Position numbers and translations under genes: made by a program
Assembly (NCBI GenBank): GCA_015478945.1
Contig: JABUQX010100432.1
Location: forward strand, 1 to 30,469
DNA length: 30,469 nt
DNA from: Trachelipus rathkii
Taxonomy: Eukaryota > Arthropoda > Malacostraca > Isopoda > Trachelipodidae
Reading direction: 5' to 3'
Shown: positions 23,255 through 30,469 of the stretch, in pieces
Layout of the letters: each line of letters opens with the position of its first letter
Position numbering within the stretch: position 1 is the first letter of the stretch
Notes under the pieces: model-generated
Told to the model about the DNA's origin: nothing
What the model saw: the letters and a program-made list of their open reading frames with translations, nothing else
The model's database searches: none

Positions 23255-23345
23255 AAGCATACTTCCTCGGTAAAAATTTGCCAGGATTCCAGCAATGTAT
23301 TCCTTTCTTCCGGTAGCTGTAGTAGTTTTTGAGATATGGATTGTA
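23143..23345 (-). repeat. Inverted copies of the ATATCTC module with a T30 run
   Basis: GTAGTTTTCGAGATATGA (about 23205-23222) and GTAGTTTTTGAGATATGG (about 23322-23339) are the inverse of the 22465-22640 module starts; each is preceded by ACAAGGATTCCAAAATGTATTTC or CCAGGATTCCAGCAATGTATTCC. The T run 23222-23252 separates them. Confidence 0.6.
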
Positions 23346-23455
23346 TCTCTTCGCGGGGGCCATAGTATATATATATATATATATATAGTATGGTTATATA
23401 TATATTATAGGCAGAGATGAGAGTTGTTATATATATATATATATATATGTTAGCA

Positions 23456-23496
<41 letters not shown>

Positions 23497-23512
23497 CCTT
23501 GTATACAAGATT

Positions 23513-24220
23513 TCTATCGTTTTGATTTTTTTTTGTTAACATATTGCTAGTATATGATACAAATTATCAACAATGAATTTCAGTGGTGATAGACATGATT
23601 CAAAGTTCGAAATATTTTAAATATTTTTTTAAAAATCACATTTATATCAAAAAAAATTTCAAAAATTAAATATCTCGAAAAGTACGACACTTGCAGAAAA
23701 ACCAATTACATATTTGAAATCAGCGTATAAAGCGTATTACAAAAAATGTAAAAATATATTTTAATAAAATAAAAACATCTCAGAAAGGTACGACACTTAC
23801 AGAAAACAAATTACATATTTGGACACCGTAAAGTTTATTACTAAAAATGTAAAAAAAAAAAAATATTGAGCTCGAGCCGACGGGGGGGCGTTTTTCATAC
23901 CCCGTAGGGGAGGAGCGGAGGAACCCCCGCGACACCCAAATACCAAAGAGCGGGGGTTCCGGAGGGGAGAAATAGTCCTACCCTGTCGTTCCCCGGAAGG
24001 CCGAGAGACCCCGACTCCTGCCATCTTTGCGGATTACCCTTGAGTATTCCTTTAGTTAAAAAAAAAAATTAAACTTGACGACGTAAAACGTAACAGGTCC
24101 TGTATATTTGAATCATGTCCGTCACCCTCCTTAAATTGATTGTTAGGATCATATACTAGAAATATTATAAAAAAACAAAAAATATCAAAACTAATCAAAA
24201 AAAACAAAAATATCAAAACT
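23513..24220. repeat. Further inverted repeat pair around diverged modules
   Basis: 23520-23615 (GCTAGTATATGATAC ... GACATGATTCAAA) matches the inverse of 24100-24220 (GATCATATACTAG, TTGAATCATGTCC). Between them, 23655-23740 and 23785-23860 are direct repeats (GTACGACACTTGCAGAAAA / GTACGACACTTACAGAAAA). Confidence 0.55.
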
Positions 24221-24297
24221 GACCGAGTCGTGCAAACATAAGTAACCGATATAGGCAGGTATATATGGTTATTAGAGCAGGCATATATATATAGTAG

Positions 24298-24339
<42 letters not shown>

Positions 24340-24930
24340 TATATATGCATATATATATATATATATATGGTACTTAGTTCCGTAGTACGGTTTTTAACTA
24401 AATGTATAACAGATTTTCAGTATGCATTCACGAAACAATACCAGAATGCGCTGGCACCTAAAAACTTCCTCTCGCTTTCAAAGCACGCAATAGTTGGCAA
24501 GACCGACTCAGACTGAGCTGGCGCGGCCGTCTCTTTTTTCAGTTGCTAAAGTGAACCCGCTTTTAGTTCCCTGCACTATTCTAAGCTATTAGTGATGTTT
24601 TTAGTGCCTGTGATATAAATGCATACCTATAAAGCTCCCATGCTTCATATGTATATGGCGGTATATATACAGCAGCAGGCGTTGTTGCTAAGTTATAAGA
24701 TATATATATAGATATATATGCTATATATATATATATATACCCACTATTTTTCTCTTGTGTGAGTGGGATAGTTTGAAACAGTCATGAAATAACGTGCTTA
24801 GTGAATTTGATTCAGCCACCGGAGTGCTCGAATTCACCACTCATTTATGTTATATATATATATCGTAGAATGTTAGATCTGGCTACCTGTTGTAAAAGTT
24901 GTATAACTATATATATATATAGAAAGTAAG

Positions 24931-24964
<34 letters not shown>

Positions 24965-25399
24965 TATATATATATATATATATATTACAGTTATATATGC
25001 GTATATAGTTATATATGTATATATATTATTACGAATGAAACAGCCGGAATCTGAAAGATATATATGTATGTATTGATTCTAAAATTTTACAGCTATTTTA
25101 TACCTATGTTTTTATGCTGGAGGAAACAGTCTCTCGCTGCCGTTAGGAATGAGAGAATTCCACTTTTGTTTGTAAGGAAAGAGTTTTAAAATAAGTAGAG
25201 GTAAGAAACTTTTATGCTTAATTTAATGGGAAAAGAGTTTAAAAAATAATTTCTTACTAATAATATTTATATATATATATTTTGAAAGTACAAGATTAAA
25301 ATGCATATGGCTATATAAAAATATAAAAATATTTAAATGTTACGTTACCAAAAGCCATTATTTAAATGTGTTCCGAAATGTTAACATTATGAAAATTAT
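24221..25399. other. Unassigned AT-rich region with short TA tracts
   Basis: Short (TA)n tracts lie at 24295-24370, 24700-24740 and 24905-25030. The rest has moderate complexity (for example GCTGGCGCGGCCGTCTC near 24516) but no frame, repeat or RNA that I recognise. It may hold unique host sequence. Confidence 0.4.
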
Positions 25400-25482
25400 A
25401 TGGTTAATGAATTTGATACTAACCACATTTTTATATTACTCCCATTATATGTCTCTAATTTTTTATGTGATGTTTTCCAGGC

Positions 25483-25636
25483 TGAGTTCCTGGGTCGTGT
25501 TTCATGTTTAAGGTTAAAAGTCTACGATTGTAGCAAACAAATAAATATTTTTCATAAGAAGACTCATTCTTGCCCTGTGTGCCGAGTCGTAATTAACCAT
25601 TGGAGAAAAGAGAAAATTTCCATAGTGGCAATCTGA
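25483..25636 (+). CDS. Possible host exon or orphan frame, unrecognised
   Basis: An acceptor-like TTTTTATGTGATGTTTTCCAG precedes 25483, after which the frame reads AEFLGRVSCLRLKVYDCSKQ and HKKTHSCPVCRVVINHW to a stop at 25636. Cys-Pro-x-Cys recalls zinc-binding loops, but the partner cysteines are missing. There is no clear donor. An overlapping frame (25600-25812) is equally unrecognised. I do not know the family; coding status is doubtful. Confidence 0.2.
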
Positions 25637-25776
25637 TGTCCAGGATATCCCGTTCCGTTACTTCCGAGATGCAATTTGGTCAGATGACGTTTCAAGGGTC
25701 CGAACCCCGGACCGAAGCCCCACGACTCAGTAGCCTCTACTTATTCGACGGCATTGAGAGATGCATAAGTAAGAAT

Positions 25777-25812
25777 TTAGATGTGATCAAACAAAGATTT
25801 CATCACATCTAA
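25777..25812. other. Perfect 11-bp stem hairpin
   Basis: TTAGATGTGAT (25777-25787) and ATCACATCTAA (25802-25812) are exact inverse matches with a 14-base loop. It could be a terminator-like structure, an element end or chance. Confidence 0.5.
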
Positions 25813-25824
25813 TACCATAATTAT

Positions 25825-25847
25825 ATATATATATATCAGCAGCAGCA

Positions 25848-25895
<48 letters not shown>

Positions 25896-25931
25896 TATAG
25901 TATATATATAAGAAGAGTTATATATATATAT

Positions 25932-25968
<37 letters not shown>

Positions 25969-25985
25969 TATATATATATATATAT
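25825..25985. repeat. (TA)n with CAGCAGCAGCAGCA island
   Basis: TA tract broken by a CAG run at about 25837-25850 and short GGTA/GAAGAG islands. Confidence 0.93.
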
Positions 25986-26094
25986 TTTATCCCTCCAAAA
26001 GAAAAGCTTTCATACTTAGTAGTCAAACGTTTAAAAATAGGGAAAAAACTAGCTAGAGAACATTTTAAAACCATAAAATTATTTTTGACTTCCT

Positions 26095-26124
26095 TTATTA
26101 TTATTATTATTATTGTTATTATTA

Positions 26125-26181
<57 letters not shown>

Positions 26182-26321
26182 TGTGATATTAGGTTAACGA
26201 GAATGATTCAAGGACTGCCTTTCGTTCTCATTACCCCTTTTATGGCCGATGTTAATTAAAATAAAAAATTTTCTTACTATATTGTCCGAAAAAAGTGCAG
26301 GAAGTAAGTGTATAATTTTTA

Positions 26322-26400
<79 letters not shown>

Positions 26401-26640
26401 TGTCATATTAGGATAAATGGAATGATGCAAGGACTTGCATTCATGATAAAGATAAAAAATATAGCTGATAGCTTTAAGATGAAAATTCATAAATTTTGTC
26501 CGAAAAAAGAAATTTTTGTTTTAATTATTATTATTATTATTATTATTAGCATACTAGTGGATAACGAGAATGATTCAAGGACTTCCTTTCGTTCTCATTA
26601 CCCCTTTTATGGCTGATAGCTTTAAGATGAAAATTCATAA
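26095..26640 (+). repeat. Three-copy compound unit with (ATT)n
   Basis: Each copy has an (ATT)n block (26095-26180, 26320-26400, 26520-26548) followed by a unique part: GAGAATGATTCAAGGACTGCC (copy 1), GGAATGATGCAAGGACTTGC (copy 2), GAGAATGATTCAAGGACTTCC (copy 3). Copies 2 and 3 share GCTGATAGCTTTAAGATG and AAATTCATAAATTTTG; copies 1 and 2 share GTCCGAAAAAAG. Copies 1 and 3 share TTTCGTTCTCATTACCCC. The unit length is about 120-220 bp. 25986-26094 and 26641-26745 hold nothing recognised. Confidence 0.65.
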
Positions 26641-26749
26641 ATTTTGAAAAATATTTTTACATTAATAACATAATTAATTTGTATTTGTACTAATTAATAT
26701 GAATGCTATACTATATGTGTATGTTATATAAAACAAATTAATTATAAGG

Positions 26750-27212
26750 AAATCATAATTTGGGGGGAGTGGGAGATACTTTTAAGGGTGAGAAATATCA
26801 ACATTAATATTAGCTATAAGCAAACTATTAATTCTCTCTTATTTCTTCATCCCTTTCTCTCTTCCTTTTTCCCCGCCAATTTGCAAAATTTGTTGGTCTG
26901 AAGCATTGGTTTGTGGGAGGAACAAGGAGTGCCAAGGCCAACAAATGAACCCACTGCACGCACACACATAAAAAGAAATTGTCCGTTCTCGTGTCTGAGG
27001 GAGCGAAGGCGTTTTAACGAAATTGAAGCCACAGACCAAATCGAACGTAACCAAACTTTAGGGAGTGGTATTCACGTTTATATAAACACTCGCTCAAAAC
27101 CTCACACAAAACGCGACATATATAAGAAAGAAGAAGAAATTCTTGAACAAACCTTTTTATTCCGTACTTTTGAAATCTTTTATATATATATTTATTATTA
27201 TTATATATTATT

Positions 27213-27309
<97 letters not shown>

Positions 27310-27310
27310 G
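26750..27310 (+). repeat. Probable 5' LTR/promoter region of the downstream retrotransposon
   Basis: A GGGGGGAGTGGGAGATAC start, a promoter-like TTTATATAAACACTCGCTC (27078 on), and AACAAACCTTTTTATTCCG (R/U5-like) lie about 950 bp before gag. No second copy is in the window, so LTR identity is inferred from position and composition only. The frame 26911-27324 runs into TA repeats and is not a gene. Confidence 0.4.
27078..27087 (+). promoter_or_regulatory. TATA box of probable LTR
   Basis: TTTATATAAA upstream of CACTCGCTCAAAACC, with AT-poor flanks on both sides. Confidence 0.4.
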
Positions 27311-27610
27311 TAAGCCCAATGTAAGTATTATAATTTGTTTTTTTATGTACACCAAGTATAAGTGATAAATCTTTAAGCAAGAAATTAAGTTTAATTTGTC
27401 CCCATTATATATATATATATTATTATATTATATATAAAGATATATTATATAGCTATATATATACATATATTATTATATTATTATACATATTACATATTAT
27501 TACATATACATATATAGTAGTAAAGCAATGAAAATCTGAAACTAGCATTGCTTGAGCTCTAACACGAAGCTGGAGCCGCTGTTTAAACATCCTACACCAC
27601 TTAGGTATGG

Positions 27611-27709
<99 letters not shown>

Positions 27710-27841
27710 TAGTAAAGAATACATATCCGGAACCGACATTTTCCGAATTCCAATCACAAGTCGAAAGTGCCAATATAAATACTTTATATGAGTATATATA
27801 TATATATATGTTATATATATATATATATATATATATATAAG

Positions 27842-27894
<53 letters not shown>

Positions 27895-27895
27895 G
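27185..27895. repeat. (TA)n arrays in the retrotransposon leader
   Basis: TA tracts at 27215-27306, 27408-27520, 27615-27705 and 27788-27892 are separated by GTAGTAAAG-containing islands; AGTAGTAAAG recurs at about 27516, 27707 and 27894. Tandem growth of a leader segment is possible. 27896-28033 is the gag leader (GCGACGGAGTTTGCGCG). Confidence 0.85.
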
Positions 27896-28033
27896 TAGTA
27901 AAGTATATGTATAAGTAAAGCAACGATATTTTAGTATTTAAACACTATATCAGCGACGGAGTTTGCGCGTTTAGAAATAGTTTAAGTACTGTACGTGAAT
28001 ATAGTGCATTATTTGCAATTACGATAAAACAAA

Positions 28034-29510
28034 ATGGCGGATAATCAGAATTTAGGAGATAATGGTAGCGACCATGAAGAGAGAGATAATGAAAATATCG
28101 AGCCGAATGAGGGTAGTACTGACGAAGGGCATAGCCAAGAGCAAACAGAAGGAGGGGGGGGGCGAGCACGAAACGCCTATAGCTCAAGGGAGCGCACAAC
28201 CTCCCGCGGGGGTTCCCCCTGTCTCAGGTCCTCTTGATGGAGCCAGTCAGAATCCCTACGCCACTTTTCTTGGTCAAGCAACCCCCGCCATGAAGGAGCA
28301 AGAGCCTCCACTGAGAGCCGAGACCCCACAATATATGCAAAAGACAATTATGCTGGATAATACGTTGAATTTACAATTAAAGCCTGCCGCTACTCAAACG
28401 ACTGTAAAGAAGAAGACCCAAAGGAATTGGGGTGGTGTCGAACCCCATACACCCTATGGAAGCAAGTGGGAAGGTACACAAATACCGGAAACCTCCCCAC
28501 CGGGACCTGAAGGTTCCCCAACGTTTCAGAATCAAACAAGAGGGACAAACATACCCCCTGCTGGGCCTAACGTCGCTCAACAACAAACAAGCATCCTCAC
28601 GGGAGGAGTTATGGGAGGAAACACCAATGAAGGTGCTCCAGCAGGACAGAACAACGCAAATTATGGGTTTTTACCAACGGGGACGATGCCCCAACCTCTC
28701 TATTATACAGGTGTGCCACCTGGTAATTACACCATGCCTAACCAACCTCATCCTTACCCAGGAGCATGGCAAGGGTATTCTTACCTGCCTCCACAACCAA
28801 TTGGAGTTCCATATTACCCAACTAATCTGTTTAACACCGCTTTTCCTGAGATTCCCGAAAATCTGAAATTATTTGGCAAACATCTTAAAACGAGAATGTG
28901 GAAGGGAATTTTATATCACGACTTCATCGTTTCCTTGAATGAAAAGCTAGGCGCTTTAGGTGCATTAACTGAAAGTCAAAAGATTACTTTTGCAAAGTCT
29001 GCCATATCATCCGATCAGAACAGCGAGGCTAGAAAATACGTTCTTAGAGATAACTCCTTCTCAAAATTTACCAGATTAGAAGACTTTCTCGCCCAGTTAA
29101 AAACTTTCTTACAACCGGAAGATAAGAAAACCATTTTCGACTTAATGTTGGAATTTTTAGAGTACCGAAGAGAGAGAGATTCAATCTTCACTGATTTTGT
29201 GTTAGAATTAAAAGAACGGTTAACGAAGTATCAGAGCCGCCTTCACGATCTGGATGATAAAGCAATGTTCAACTCAAGGCAGATAAACCTATTGGTTACA
29301 GGGAAGATCATTCAAAACATAAATGAGAGGAGAGATGGAGAAAGATTAAAAGAAAAAATCCTTAGAATTCGATACAGAGATGAGCTTAAATGAATTGATA
29401 GAAAAGTTGTCTCAAATTTCAAATGGAGCTTTATTAAAGGATGACAACAGAAGACAAACGGAACTCCGCACCACCAAAGTGTTTTTAGCTAAAGAGGAAT
29501 CGTGAAAATA
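28034..29510 (+). pseudogene. gag: LTR-retrotransposon Gag (capsid region), frame-broken
   Basis: Gag is the structural protein that assembles the cytoplasmic particle. The start is probably ATG 28034 (AAAATGG context; MADNQNLGDNGSDHEERD), whose frame leaves at a G9 run (28154-28162) and continues in the long frame to 29393. The N-terminal ~260 residues are acidic, then Pro/Gln/Gly-rich. About residues 265-420 of the long frame form the helical capsid-like part (FTRLEDFLAQLKTFLQPED, FVLELKERLTKYQ). A second frame change lies near 29370-29393, followed by LNELIEKLSQISNGALL and KVFLAKEES, then a stop near 29502. The internal frame changes at homopolymers may be decay or assembly error. The Ty3/Gypsy class is a reasonable guess; BEL/Pao is not excluded. 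Confidence 0.65.
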
Positions 29511-29573
29511 AACAGAGGTTTGAGTTACTAATTCCCTGTAAATAGGAAACAATAGGAGCCATTTCATAAGCCT

Positions 29574-30218
29574 AGGTATGAGGATAAGAGAAGGGAGGAG
29601 GTGAGACCCAGTTACACTCCTCAAAGGAGGAGAGAAGAGGTAAAACCGAGTAATACTTTTCAAAAGAAAAGAGAAGAAACGAAATCAGGTTATGGTCCAC
29701 CCAGACATGGAGGCATTTTTAAGAGAATGACAGCACAGGAGATAAGAGACCAATATATCTGTTTCCTATGTGAACAGGTGGGACACTCTTCTAAAGCTTG
29801 CCGCTGGGAAACACCATTCTGCAGAATCTGTCGAGCTTATCATCGAAGGGGCTCGCAGGCTGGCTGTAAGGGAGCCCCACCATGGAGACCTAACCCCGAA
29901 GCAGACGTAAATTTCAATCCTTATAATAGTAGAGCGGATATGGAAAGAGGGTTGAAAGCTAAGAGGCCAGAGATCTATAACTCGGATAGGCGAGGGCCTA
30001 GGACCTTTCCCAAGAAAAATGAAGGGTATAGACCCCCCGATGGGAAAGAGAAGAAGAACACAAGAGTGTATGTGACAGAAAGTACACAAAGAAGATTTGA
30101 GGAGAACGAAGAAGAAGGAGATAGATTTTTAGAAGGAGATAGATTTTTTGAGGGAGAATTTTCCCATCCAGGAGAAAGGATAGAGGAGGAGATAGTGGCA
30201 AGGAGAGGATCCGAGTAA
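29574..30218 (+). CDS. gag: Nucleocapsid-like zinc-knuckle segment of Gag
   Basis: The open frame (ATG at 29601; open from about 29560) begins Arg/Glu-rich and includes two near repeats (SYTPQRRREEVK / SNTFQKKREETK). CFLCEQVGHSSKAC is a Cys-x2-Cys-x4-His-x4-Cys zinc knuckle that binds nucleic acid; CRICRAYHRRGSQAGC is a second, irregular one. The tail is charged, with a GDRFLEGDRFFEG duplication. It is separated from the capsid frame by stops at 29502 and near 29555. In an intact element it would be the C-terminal part of Gag. Confidence 0.65.
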   Translation, partial: RYEDKRREEVRPSYTPQRRREEVKPSNTFQKKREETKSGYGPPRHGGIFKRMTAQEIRDQYICFLCEQVGHSSKACRWETPFCRICRAYHRRGSQAGCKGAPPWRPNPEADVNFNPYNSRADMERGLKAKRPEIYNSDRRGPRTFPKKNEGYRPPDGKEKKNTRVYVTESTQRRFEENEEEGDRFLEGDRFFEGEFSHPGERIEEEIVARRGSE

Positions 30219-30469
30219 AGCGGAAATTTAGGAAGAGAGAAAAGAGATGGGCAATTAGAAAAGAGAGAGAAGAAGTCGTAAAATCATCTTTCAAATTAGG
30301 AAGACATTTTTACGCGAATGTCCATTTGGCCCCTACCGTGAGTAGTAAGGAGGCCAAAGCATGTGTGCTCGTTGATACAGGATCATCGGTCAGTCTCATA
30401 ACGCCCAGGCGGCTAAAGGAGCTGGAGATTGAGGGAAATTTCAAAGTACCCCTCCACAAGACCGATTTG
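30150..30469 (+). CDS. pol: Retrotransposon aspartic protease, start of Pol (partial)
   Basis: A frame -1 to Gag is open from about 30150 to the window end. It overlaps the zinc-knuckle frame by about 70 nt. It reads basic residues, then HFYANVHLAP and VLVDTGSSVSLITPRRLKEL. Asp-Thr-Gly-Ser-Ser is the active-site motif of retropepsin-like proteases, which cut the polyprotein as dimers; the fold needs about 100 residues and only the first half is inside the window. A -1 overlap is the usual gag/pol arrangement in many LTR elements, but I see no clear canonical slippery heptamer. Confidence 0.65.

Larger units (their letters stand above)
22751..24070. mobile_element. Unidentified element with GC-rich TIRs
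   Basis: 22751-22925 and the inverse of 23872-24070 share the T-run plus AACTAAAGGAATAC start, CCGGAACCCCCGCTCTTGGTATTTGGGTGTCG, and CCGTCGGCTCGAGC. The right arm carries an extra ~60 bp. The interior holds (TA)n, a T30 run (23222-23252) and repeated modules. No credible protein: the frames over the arms are mirror-image Arg/Pro-rich artefacts. The length of ~1.3 kb suggests a non-autonomous DNA element or two inverted copies of one short repeat. Confidence 0.55.

Noticed and set aside
23797..24024. 75-codon Arg/Pro-rich frame and its counterpart at 22748-22930
   Set aside because: Translations of the two inverted GC-rich arms; similarity is explained by DNA repeat structure.
25483..25636. 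RING or C2 domain in the possible exon
   Set aside because: Only one Cys-x2-Cys pair is present and the FLGR-like words are in the wrong order for a C2 domain; kept only as an unrecognised frame.
26095..26640. CRISPR-like regular repeats
   Set aside because: Repeats are (ATT)n blocks with unequal spacing and similar, not unique, spacers; eukaryotic compound repeat.

Overview
The window looks like intergenic DNA from an invertebrate, most likely an arthropod and perhaps a decapod crustacean. That guess rests on extreme simple-repeat load ((TA)n, (AAT)n and (CT)n arrays every 1-3 kb), on several non-LTR retrotransposon families whose protein signatures I associate with crustaceans, and on the absence of any intact host gene. 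There are no prokaryotic operons, rRNA genes or CRISPR arrays. Almost everything that can be named is a mobile element or the remains of one.

Layout. 1-3386 is the best-organised element: imperfect terminal inverted repeats of about 300 bp enclose a four-exon, minus-strand gene for a transposase-like protein. Its introns have usable splice sites, and exon phases agree once three single-base changes at A/T runs and one 7-bp tandem duplication are allowed for. 3407-3600 is a possible tRNA-derived SINE on the minus strand. 4062-6200 is a shrunken LTR retrotransposon: two ~510-bp LTRs around only 1.1 kb, with two degraded copies of an integrase C-terminal module. 6183-7655 is microsatellite, with one end of a small element at about 6346. 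7757-9830 is a decayed jockey-like LINE. 9830-12870 holds a duplicated ~290-bp repeat, long (TA)n tracts and a second, inverted small-element end. 12880-15112 is another decayed LINE with AC-rich sense strand, followed by non-coding sequence with internal repeats.

15800-18275 has a fragment of a multicopy invertebrate protein gene, a long (AAT)n array, a hAT-like end and a small fold-back element. 18285-21068 has two copies of one RTE-like LINE family facing away from each other. 21280-22000 has the matching hAT-like end and a further LINE C-terminus. 22440-24220 is a nest of inverted and direct repeats around an unidentified TIR element. 24220-25830 has little that can be named. 26098-26640 is a three-copy compound unit with (ATT)n. 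The right end is the start of an LTR retrotransposon: a probable promoter/LTR (26750-27310), a SSR-rich leader, gag (28034 onward, with frame breaks), a nucleocapsid-like zinc-knuckle segment, and an aspartic protease start in the -1 frame running off the window.

Genes here do not form a pathway; they are independent selfish elements. The recurring theme is that element ends lie directly against (TA)n or (AAT)n arrays, suggesting that arrays grew from element tails or were preferred insertion targets. The most distinctive item is the 1-3386 transposon.
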